From positions 1 to 7,546 of the forward strand of contig JAEZMT010000081.1 of NCBI GenBank assembly GCA_023442085.1: a DNA stretch of 7,546 bases, given 5' to 3'. Below the pieces are notes generated by a model. The model saw only the letters and a list, made by a program, of their open reading frames with translations. It did no database searches and had not been told where the DNA came from. Each line of letters begins with the position of its first letter. The first letter of the stretch is position 1. Source of the stretch: Pseudomonadota bacterium. Its GTDB lineage: Bacteria; Pseudomonadota; Alphaproteobacteria; Rhizobiales; Xanthobacteraceae. Position numbers and translations under genes: made by a program. Positions 1 to 6,237 of this stretch are shown here, in pieces.

Positions 1-1
1 G

Positions 2-55
2 CTGTTCAACTCCGTCGCGCAGCCCGTGGTCAGCACGGCCGCGGTCGCGCAATAG
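2..55 (+). CDS. C-terminal end of an upstream gene, possibly a polysaccharide export outer-membrane protein (partial)
   Basis: An open frame enters from the left edge and ends at the TAG at 53-55, giving 17 residues (LFNSVAQPVVSTAAVAQ). It stops only 7 bases before the next gene and lies on the same strand, so the two are probably co-transcribed. In capsule loci the gene before a KpsE-type protein is often a Wza/KpsD-type outer-membrane export protein, and this tail would suit one, but 17 residues cannot prove it. The family assignment is inference from context; the existence of a gene end here is supported by the tight spacing to the next start. Confidence 0.4.
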   Translation: MFNSVAQPVVSTAAVAQ

Positions 56-62
56 GGCCGGC

Positions 63-1418
63 ATGACCGCCCCGGCGCAGGCGACCCGGGACAATAGATC
101 GACCCGCGTGCGGGGCGGCAGGACCACCGCCGCCCCCTTAGTCACTCAGGAGCCAGCCGTGGCCCAGGAGCCCGCCGTCGCCGCCTCCCCGGCCGTCGCG
201 CGGATCCAGCGCTTCCTTCCGCTTCCGCTGCTGCGCGGCGTCGGAGCGGCCATCTCGCGCCGCCGGGCCGCGTTGCGGAACGAGGCGCAGGCCACACTCG
301 CCGAAGGACGCCGCGCCCGGCTCACCCGCACGGAGCTCGCCCTCGGCAGCTTCGCGCTGCTGGTGCTGCTGCCGGCGGTCGCGAGCCTGCTCTATCTCAC
401 CTTCGTCGCCGCCCCCCAGTTCCGCTCCGAGGCGCGCCTCGTGGTGCGGGGCAATCTCGAAACCGTCTCCAATGCCTCGGCCACCCCCGCGGCCAATGGC
501 ATACCGCAGGTGGCCAACACCCAGGAGGCGCGGGTCGTCGTGGACTACCTGCGCAGCCGCGCCATGGTGGACGCGCTCCAGGAACAGCTCGACCTGAAGC
601 GCATCTTCGGCATCTCCGATCGCGACCCGGTCTTCGCCCTGTCGCCGGAGGCCAGCACGGAAGACTTGGTCGCATACTGGAACCGGCAGGTGAGCGTCAG
701 CCTCGAGCAGATGTCGGGCGTCATCAAGGTGCAGGTCTATGCCTTCAGCCCGCAGAGCGCGGCCCTGCTCGCCGCCGCCGTGGTGCGCCAGGCCGAGCAG
801 GTGACCAACGATCTCACCGCCCGCAACCGCAGCGACCGCGTGGTGGAGGCCGAGGCGGAGGAGCGCGCGGCATTCACGGAACTGGCGGTGGTCCGCACCG
901 GCCTCGAAGCGTTCCGCAACAGCCAGGGCACGCTGGACCCGACCAAGAGCGCCAGCGACGCCTTCGCCGTCATCTCCAAGCTGCGCGACCAGCGCTCGGC
1001 CCTGAACACGGACCTCAACGCCGCCCGCGCCCGGCTCGACGAGGATTCTCCCGTGATACGGGCACTGAAGGAGCGGCTGCGCTCGCTGGACGAGAAGATC
1101 ACCGCGCTCGACGGCTCCCTCCTCGGGGATGCGGCCTCCACCGGCTCCAGCGTCAACCTCGTCGCCGGCGCCGAACTGGAAGCGAGCCGCCGCCTCGCCG
1201 AGCAGCGGCTCAAGCAGGCCGAGGCCGAACTCATCGAAGCGCGCATGGACCGGGGCCGGCAGCAGGTCTACATCCTCGCCTTCATGGCCCCCACCCTGCC
1301 GCACGAGAAGGCCTTCCCCACCCCCGCGCTGCAGGCCGGCGCCCTCTTCGCCATCCTGTTCGCCGCCTGGGCGGTGGTCGCGCTCTATGTGGCGAGCGTC
1401 TACGCGCGGACGCGGTAG
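63..1418 (+). CDS. KpsE/CtrC/BexC-type capsule polysaccharide export inner-membrane protein (PCP family), copy 1
   Basis: A 451-residue protein with the layout of the polysaccharide co-polymerase-like export adaptors that work with KpsMT-type ABC transporters and bridge the periplasm to the outer-membrane channel. Visible parts: a long cytoplasmic N-terminus rich in Ala, Pro and Arg (1-90) with a QEPAVA repeat near 29-40; a first membrane helix at about 92-115; a periplasmic domain starting with FRSEARLVVRG (120-130); coiled-coil-like stretches near 256-350 and 372-402; a Pro-containing segment (MAPTLPHEKAFPTP, 408-421); and a second membrane helix at about 423-447. KpsE itself is shorter (about 380 residues); the excess is mostly the N-terminal tail. 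The ATG has AGGG at 54-57, five bases upstream, overlapping the stop of the preceding gene. It shares clear motifs (SEARL, YWNR.V, AFSP) with the second copy at 2684-3967. Family assignment is firm; the exact polymer is unknown. Confidence 0.88.
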   Translation: MTAPAQATRDNRSTRVRGGRTTAAPLVTQEPAVAQEPAVAASPAVARIQRFLPLPLLRGVGAAISRRRAALRNEAQATLAEGRRARLTRTELALGSFALLVLLPAVASLLYLTFVAAPQFRSEARLVVRGNLETVSNASATPAANGIPQVANTQEARVVVDYLRSRAMVDALQEQLDLKRIFGISDRDPVFALSPEASTEDLVAYWNRQVSVSLEQMSGVIKVQVYAFSPQSAALLAAAVVRQAEQVTNDLTARNRSDRVVEAEAEERAAFTELAVVRTGLEAFRNSQGTLDPTKSASDAFAVISKLRDQRSALNTDLNAARARLDEDSPVIRALKERLRSLDEKITALDGSLLGDAASTGSSVNLVAGAELEASRRLAEQRLKQAEAELIEARMDRGRQQVYILAFMAPTLPHEKAFPTPALQAGALFAILFAAWAVVALYVASVYARTR

Positions 1419-1460
1419 GACGGGCTTGGCAAGTCATGGGCCCGGGAGCTGCGGCCTGTC

Positions 1461-1491
1461 CGGGACCGGCGTCTGCCCGGGCCTGGTCCCG
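1461..1491. terminator. GC-rich hairpin between convergent genes, possible bidirectional terminator
   Basis: CGGGACC at 1461-1467 pairs perfectly with GGTCCCG at 1485-1491, and the stem can extend inward by a G-T and a G-C pair, leaving a loop of about 13 bases. It sits in the 129-base gap between the two converging genes, where termination is expected. There is no T-run after the stem on either strand, so it is not a canonical intrinsic terminator. It may be a weak or Rho-assisted one, or chance structure in GC-rich DNA. Confidence 0.3.
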
Positions 1492-1547
1492 CGCAACGGA
1501 AGCGACCTGATGGCTGCTCTGACCGACTGACCGCTCGCCTGCGCGCC

Positions 1548-2633
1548 CTATTGGACCCCTTCCTGGACGCCTTCCTGCGCCGCCTCGTCCGTGGCTTCAT
1601 CCACCCGGCCGACCGCAGCGGTGACGTCGGAGAAGATGCGCTCGTCCACGGCGAGGAGATCCTGCGCCGCGGGCCACTCGGCCACCTGCTCACGCAGTTC
1701 GCCGACCTGCCGTGACCAGGCGAGTTCCGGCAGAGGTGGCAGGTTCAGCTCCATCACCGCACGCATGGTCTCCCACCAGATGTCCTCGTCGCCGGAGAGG
1801 CCGACCACGTCCATCTCGGAGAGCGTGTCGAGGGCGTTCTCGACCGCCGACGTCTCCAGCACGTCGTCGGAGCCGCGACAGGTGAGCAGTCGCGCCATGG
1901 GATTGGCCACGAGGCTGCGCTCGAAGGGCGAGAGGGTGCCAAGCCAGGTCTCGAGATCTTCCATCTCGGCGAGGTCCGCCTTGGCGAGGCTGTCCAGCAG
2001 GGGCTTGTAGACATCGCTCAGCACCGACGCAGCGAGGTTCGGGGTCTTCACCGCCCAGCGCAGTACCAGAAGCTCTTCGGCGAGTTCCTCGTAGGGATCG
2101 CGCAGCAGCACCGTGCACTTGAAGCCGCGGTCGCGCAGCAGCGGCTCATACGTGCGGAAGAACACTCGCCCCGTGCAGAAGATGGACGGCGTGAAAGCGA
2201 TGCCGAGGATGGATTTCACCGCCTCCTCGGGGGTGCGCTCCAGCCGCGTGAACGGCATGTGGAAGAGGTCCTGCAGCGGCAGGTTCAGCTGCGCCTGCGC
2301 CACCACCCGCGTCTCCAGCCGGAACAGCTTCTGGTCCGCCTTCGCCGTCGGTGGACGGCGGCGGTAGATGCGGATGTTGGTGGTCTCGTCGTAAAGCTCG
2401 ATGTCGATGATGCTGGCGAGATCGGCGATCACATGATCGTCCACCACGAAACCGCAGATGCCGGTCTCGTGCAGGCCCTGTTCACGCAGCAGCGGGCGCA
2501 GCACGGTGGCGGGGATCACCTTGCGCAGTTCACCGCCCACCATCACCGTGACACGCGGCGTGGTGGCGGGATTGTCCGGCATGATCCAGCCGACGATGCG
2601 GCTGCCGGCGTCTTCGTCGATGCTAAAGAGCAC
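1548..2633 (-). CDS. Unrecognised protein of the capsule cluster, with faint sulfotransferase-like C-terminal features
   Basis: A 361-residue soluble-looking protein with no signal peptide or membrane helix. The start is a GTG at 2631-2633, chosen because AGGAGGG lies about five bases upstream and no better start is near. Residues 1-92 look like a small beta-rich domain (GWIMPDNP, then VTVMVGGE, then a GICGFVVDD turn and YRRR). Such modules occur in front of some polysaccharide-related enzymes. The middle has VLLRDPYEELAEELL (175-189), and the C-terminal half has NPMARLL (244-250), a VENALDTLSEMDVVGLSG run (264-281) and a final helix region near 320-341. The order 'LLRDP..., NP..R.L, ..VGL..' recalls sulfotransferases, but I see no N-terminal PAPS-binding loop, so activity is doubtful. 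It lies 50 bases after the KpsE-like gene and is the last gene of the block. The protein ends in QEGVQEGVQ, from a 12-base tandem repeat. Function unknown; the sulfotransferase link is inference. Confidence 0.8.
   Translation of the reverse strand: MLFSIDEDAGSRIVGWIMPDNPATTPRVTVMVGGELRKVIPATVLRPLLREQGLHETGICGFVVDDHVIADLASIIDIELYDETTNIRIYRRRPPTAKADQKLFRLETRVVAQAQLNLPLQDLFHMPFTRLERTPEEAVKSILGIAFTPSIFCTGRVFFRTYEPLLRDRGFKCTVLLRDPYEELAEELLVLRWAVKTPNLAASVLSDVYKPLLDSLAKADLAEMEDLETWLGTLSPFERSLVANPMARLLTCRGSDDVLETSAVENALDTLSEMDVVGLSGDEDIWWETMRAVMELNLPPLPELAWSRQVGELREQVAEWPAAQDLLAVDERIFSDVTAAVGRVDEATDEAAQEGVQEGVQ
1553..1576 (-). repeat. Two-copy 12-base tandem repeat at the 3' end of the unrecognised gene
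   Basis: GGACCCCTTCCT (1553-1564) is followed directly by GGACGCCTTCCT (1565-1576), with one mismatch. On the coding strand it gives the duplicated QEGV tail just before the stop codon. This looks like a small slippage duplication and is probably neutral. Confidence 0.7.
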
Positions 2634-2638
2634 GCCGG

Positions 2639-2645
2639 CCCTCCT
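2639..2645 (-). promoter_or_regulatory. Strong ribosome binding site that fixes the GTG start at 2633
   Basis: The minus strand reads AGGAGGG here, followed by five bases and GTG. This near-perfect Shine-Dalgarno match supports GTG as the true start of the 361-residue protein. Confidence 0.75.
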
Positions 2646-2683
2646 GGTGGTGGTCGCGATGGGGCGCGATCATGGGCGGCGTC

Positions 2684-3967
2684 TCACCGGCGATGATCGC
2701 GGATGACCGCGATCAGGACCATGACGTTGAGCCAGAAGATGCCGGCCAGCACCAGCACGAACAGGCCGGTGCGCCACCAGCTCGGCTCGGTGGAGGTGGT
2801 GGGCAGGCTGGGCGGCACGAACACGTTGACGAAGGCGCTCTGCGCCCGCATCCGCCGCTCCGCCTCTTGCAGGCCGGCCACCGCGATGGACTGCATGGTC
2901 TCGGCGAAACGCACCTCCATCTCGGCCTCCTCGAAGGCGGCGAGTGCGTTCACCGTGCTCCCCTTGGAGCCCCCGGGACCGCCCAGACTGGCGCGGAAAG
3001 CCGCGATCTCGGTGTCGATGGCGCGCACGCGGTCGCGGAGCACGCCCAAAGCGGGGCCATCAGGCGCGGAGAGCTTCTCCAGCGCGCGCATCTCCTTGTC
3101 GGCGGAGATCCGCTCCTGCTCCAGCCGCAGCAGGCTCGTGCCGAGCGCCTCCGCCGCCTGCACCGGATCGATCGCGCGCTGGCGGCCACGCCATTCCTGC
3201 TGGCGGGCGAGCGCCGACACATAGCGCGCCTTGGCGCGGTTGAGCTGGTCCGCGGCGCGGGTCACGCTGTCGGCGCGGGAGCGGGAGATGACGTCGTTGA
3301 GCAGCACCTCGCCGGCGCGCACGACGCGCTGGGCAATGGTGCGGGCATCCTCGGGCGAGAAGGCGCGCACCCGCAGGAGCACGATTTCGGAGCGGCGGTC
3401 CACCGCGGCGGTGACATGGCGGTTCCAGTAGCGCCACACGTCCTCCAGCGTCGCATCGGCGGAGAGCCGCGACAGCGGATCAAGCCCCGGGCGGGAGAAG
3501 AAGGCGCGCAGCCAGCCGTCGGCATCGAGGGCGGCGACGAAGGAACGGCTGGTGATGTAGCTGGCAAGCACGAAGGGCGCCTGCGCCTGGCTGCCCCCGG
3601 CCCCGCCCCCGAACAGGCTGGAGAGACCCTTCATCACCCCCGCCATCGCGCCTTTCGAGCCATCCTCGCCGTCATCGGCCGTGGCACGGTCGGGCTGGGA
3701 TTCGCGCACGGCGAGCCGCGCTTCCGAGACATAGATGGGACTGGCGATTACTCCCGCATAGAAAGCGCAGACCGCAGCCGGCAGCAGCACGCAGGCGACG
3801 AAAGAGAGGCGCAGCAGGCGAAACCAGCGCTGCGAGGCCGTCGCGCCGGTTCCGAAGGTGCGCGGCAGCCGCCGCCAGCGCAGCGCCGGCTGCACGAACG
3901 GCAGCACCACGAAGGCACGGCTGCGCTCGATCAGAACCCGGATGGGCGGCGCCGACGGCAGGCCCAT
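2684..3967 (-). CDS. KpsE/CtrC/BexC-type capsule polysaccharide export inner-membrane protein (PCP family), copy 2
   Basis: A protein of 427 residues from the ATG at 3965-3967, or 429 from a GTG at 3971-3973. I prefer the ATG because GAGGTGA lies two bases before it, and the GTG would sit inside that ribosome binding site. Numbering from the ATG, visible parts are a basic cytoplasmic N-terminus; a first membrane helix at about 53-76; YVSEARLAVRE at the start of the periplasmic part; a Gly-rich insert (about 103-127); TLEDVWRYWNRHV (173-185); coiled-coil-like helices near 228-330 and 340-377; VFVPPSLP before a second membrane helix at about 399-422; and a short basic tail. The role should be as for copy 1: an inner-membrane adaptor for ABC-type capsule export. 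It is clearly paralogous to copy 1 but diverged, and the Gly-rich insert is absent there. It starts two bases after the methyltransferase stop and is therefore probably translationally coupled to it. Confidence 0.87.
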   Translation of the reverse strand: MGLPSAPPIRVLIERSRAFVVLPFVQPALRWRRLPRTFGTGATASQRWFRLLRLSFVACVLLPAAVCAFYAGVIASPIYVSEARLAVRESQPDRATADDGEDGSKGAMAGVMKGLSSLFGGGAGGSQAQAPFVLASYITSRSFVAALDADGWLRAFFSRPGLDPLSRLSADATLEDVWRYWNRHVTAAVDRRSEIVLLRVRAFSPEDARTIAQRVVRAGEVLLNDVISRSRADSVTRAADQLNRAKARYVSALARQQEWRGRQRAIDPVQAAEALGTSLLRLEQERISADKEMRALEKLSAPDGPALGVLRDRVRAIDTEIAAFRASLGGPGGSKGSTVNALAAFEEAEMEVRFAETMQSIAVAGLQEAERRMRAQSAFVNVFVPPSLPTTSTEPSWWRTGLFVLVLAGIFWLNVMVLIAVIRDHRR

Positions 3968-3969
3968 CG

Positions 3970-3976
3970 TCACCTC
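3970..3976 (-). promoter_or_regulatory. Ribosome binding site overlapping the methyltransferase stop codon
   Basis: The minus strand reads GAGGTGA, fully complementary to the 16S rRNA anti-Shine-Dalgarno end, with CG between it and the ATG of the second KpsE-like gene. Its last three bases are the TGA stop of the methyltransferase gene, so termination and re-initiation are tightly coupled. It decides between the GTG (3971-3973) and ATG (3965-3967) starts in favour of ATG. Confidence 0.65.
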
Positions 3977-4875
3977 GCTCTCAGGACCACGACATCCTGG
4001 AAATCATGCAGCGCGCCGGAGCCGATGGCCACCACGTCGAAGAAGTGGCTCCATTCGGCCTGAACATAGGCCGCGCTGATGAACGTGATGCCGTACTCAT
4101 AGGCCGTGCTCGTGAGGTGCCCTTCCTGGCGGATGAAGACGTAGCCGTGCCCACCCTCCATCGCCGGCTGCGCGGCGGCAAGCTCCGGCTCCGGGATGGA
4201 CAGCATCTCGAAGATGCGTTCCTCCGAACGGGCCCGCGCGAAGGCGCGGTCGCCGTGGATGGAGAGGAACAGGAGCGCGCCGGGGGCGCACACGCGGCGC
4301 AGCTCGTGAAGATAGAACAGCTGGTCCTGCTCGTTCAGGTGGCTGAAGACCGAGATGGAGACCACCGCATCGAAGCTGCCGTCCGCCACGGGCAGTGGCT
4401 CGCGCGGCACGCTCAGCACCGGCTCCACGTGGGCGAGATTCTGCCCGACCCAGTCAAGATGGCGGGCATCCACATCCATGCCCACGTAGCGACCGGCGAA
4501 GCCGTGGAACATGCGCGCCAGCCGCCCGACGCCGACGCCGAAGTCCAGCACCGAGCGGAAGCCGGCGAGCGGCACCGGGCTCAGCCCCTGCAGCGCGCGC
4601 AGGAAGTCGACGCCGTGGCTGGCGAAATCGCGCGGGGCGGTGAGCCCCGTCGTGTTGTGCATCAGCTCCTCGGGCGGGAACGGCGCGATGGCGCCTTCGG
4701 GCGCATCCTCGGCGCGGTTGAGCGCGAGCCAGGCGTCGAAATCCCCGGCGATGCCCGGCGCGACGCTGCCCGGCGCACCGGCATGGGCGCGCGCGCCCGC
4801 CCCGTCGTCCGCCCGGTCGCCCGCTGTCGTGCCGTCGCTCTGCGAACCCGCCATCGTCTCCGCCTCGATGCTCAT
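3970..4875 (-). CDS. Class I SAM-dependent methyltransferase of the polysaccharide cluster
   Basis: A 301-residue protein. An open frame continues upstream, but it would run into the preceding glycosyltransferase gene and carries no family features; the ATG at 4873-4875 has GGAAGAGG four bases upstream. Residues 1-48 are low-complexity (Ala, Gly, Asp) and probably disordered. The Rossmann-type core follows: motif I VLDFGVGVGR (109-118) for S-adenosylmethionine binding, the acidic GMDVDARHLDW (132-142) after the second strand, and DGSFDAVVSISVFSH (165-179) as motif IV. A conserved-looking ending, HDFQDVVVLR (290-299), resembles methyltransferases found in glycan clusters. The acceptor is not visible; by context it may O-methylate a sugar of the chain or its end, which in some systems controls chain length (inference). 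It lies 40 bases after the glycosyltransferase and directly before the KpsE-like gene, in one apparent operon. Confidence 0.85.
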   Translation of the reverse strand: MSIEAETMAGSQSDGTTAGDRADDGAGARAHAGAPGSVAPGIAGDFDAWLALNRAEDAPEGAIAPFPPEELMHNTTGLTAPRDFASHGVDFLRALQGLSPVPLAGFRSVLDFGVGVGRLARMFHGFAGRYVGMDVDARHLDWVGQNLAHVEPVLSVPREPLPVADGSFDAVVSISVFSHLNEQDQLFYLHELRRVCAPGALLFLSIHGDRAFARARSEERIFEMLSIPEPELAAAQPAMEGGHGYVFIRQEGHLTSTAYEYGITFISAAYVQAEWSHFFDVVAIGSGALHDFQDVVVLRAR

Positions 4876-4879
4876 CACG

Positions 4880-4887
4880 CCTCTTCC
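4880..4887 (-). promoter_or_regulatory. Ribosome binding site that sets the methyltransferase start
   Basis: The minus strand reads GGAAGAGG four bases before the ATG at 4873-4875. This supports the shorter 301-residue form over an upstream start that would overlap the preceding gene by about 150 bases. Confidence 0.6.
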
Positions 4888-4915
4888 GTCTCCCCGCTTC
4901 CAATCCCCGACGCCC

Positions 4916-6237
4916 TCAGGCCGGCGCCCTGCCTTGGCGGGCGCGATCATAGAAGGCGACCACATCCTCCACCATATGGCGCGAGGTGCGATCGTATCGC
5001 GTGCCGGCGGACAGGGTGCGGGCGAGGCCCGGATCACGCGCCAAGGGTTCCAGCCTGCCATACAGCGCCTTCACCGAGCCTTTTGTGAACGTGAAGCCGT
5101 TGACGCCGTTTTCCACGAACTCGCTCATCCCTTCCACGTCGGAGACCAGCACCGGCGTGTGGGTGGCGAGGGCCTGGAGCAGGATCAGCGGGCTGTTCTC
5201 CACCCACACGGAGGGGATGACGAGCACGTCGATCTCCGCCAGCACCGCGGCCATGCGCTCCACCGGGAAGGTGCCGCGGAACGCCACCTGAAGACCGGCC
5301 GAGGCCGCGCGCACCTCTGCGGCATAGGCCGGGTCCATCCGCTCGTCGCCGTAGATGTCGAGGCTGAAGGCGTTCGCCGGCGCCGATTTCATGGCGTCCA
5401 GGAGGAGGTGCAGTCCCTTGTGCGGCGCGAGCTGGCCGATGAAGCCGAGGCGCAGCGGCCCGGCGGACCGTTCGGGCTTCGGGGCGCGATCGATGTCGAT
5501 GCCGAAGCGGCACAGGTCCATCGGCACACGGATGTCCGAACGGCGATAGCTCTCCAGCATGAAGCGGGTCGGGGTGAGCGCGCCAGCATAAGCGCCATAG
5601 GCGGCGGCAAGGTGGCCCGGCCGCTCCTTGAGGCGGCGATGGTGCCGCGCCAGTCGACGGGCGCAAGGCGTGGCGCGCGCGCCACCACCGGCGGCACCAC
5701 GGCGCGCAGCAGCCCCTGCACGGGCCCCTTGTCCTTGCCGCCGGGAAAGAAGGCACAGGCGACGCAGTTGGCGCGGTCGGCATCGGGCCCGGCGCACAGG
5801 CTGCCGTCGGCGGCATCCAGCTTGTTGTTGAAGCAGAAGCCGAAGAAATCGGTGAAGGTTGCAACCGTAGGCAGGCCGAGCCGCCCCGTCACCTCCAGCA
5901 GCGCCGTGGTGTGGTTGATGAGATGGCACACGTGCACGACGTCCGGCCGGATGTCCCTCAAGATGCGCTCGTGGATGAAGCGCAGGGCCGGCAGGTGGAA
6001 GGTGTCGCGCACGGCGGCGTTGGGATGGACGTTGCGGTCGATGCGGATGACCGGGATGTCGTCGAAGCTGTCGCGCTCCACCAGCGCGCCTTGGGCCGGC
6101 TCGCCCGGAAAGGTGGCCGTGACCACCACCGGCTCGTGCCCGAGCGCCTTAAGCTCCCGCGCTACGGTGCGAGTATAGCTTTCGGTGCCGTAGAAATGGT
6201 CGGGGAAGTAGCAATGGACGTAAAGGGCGACCCGCAT
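4916..6237 (-). pseudogene. Glycosyltransferase family 4 gene, broken by a frameshift
   Basis: Two halves of one GT-B glycosyltransferase lie in different frames. The N-terminal half starts at the ATG at 6235-6237 (MRVALYVHCYFPDHFYGTES) and shows the acceptor-side Rossmann domain, with the GTESYTR loop, PDVVHVCHL (98-106) and a Cys-containing segment (Cys148, Cys158, Cys161). It runs in frame to about residue 202 (DWRGTIAA, near 5632). The C-terminal half continues one frame over from about 5635 (RRLKERPGHLAAAYGAYAG) to the TGA at 4916-4918, with LRLGFIGQLAPHKGLHLLLDA, the donor-binding VWVENSPLILLQAL region and VSDVEGMSEFVENG. The span of 1322 bases is one short of a whole number of codons. 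As written, translation would give a 282-residue product with about 80 aberrant residues, lacking the nucleotide-sugar domain. It may be a real mutation or a sequencing error. It would transfer a sugar from a nucleotide donor to the growing chain. The ribosome binding site is weak. Confidence 0.82.
5626..5645 (-). other. Frameshift site in the glycosyltransferase gene
   Basis: Upstream coding sense ends in the frame reading ATC GCC GCC (5632-5640 on the minus strand), while downstream sense is in the frame reading CTC AAG GAG CGG. Restoring the frame needs one extra base here (or one plus a multiple of three), or the loss of two. The junction lies in GC-repetitive sequence (CGCCGCCT). A loss of about ten bases between two such repeats would fit, but so would a single dropped base. 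Confidence 0.7.

Noticed and set aside
138..1304. Long minus-strand open frame of 388 codons opposite the first KpsE-like gene
   Set aside because: Antisense shadow in GC-rich DNA; its product is Arg/Gly/Ala-rich without family motifs, while the plus strand encodes a clear membrane protein.
2672..4063. Plus-strand open frame of 463 codons opposite the second KpsE-like gene
   Set aside because: Low-complexity His/Arg/Gly product typical of an antisense frame; the minus strand has motifs, ribosome binding sites and operon spacing.
4511..6178. Plus-strand open frame of 555 codons across the methyltransferase and glycosyltransferase genes
   Set aside because: The longest open frame in the window but antisense to two recognisable enzymes, with no domain motifs. 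Lack of stops follows from high GC.
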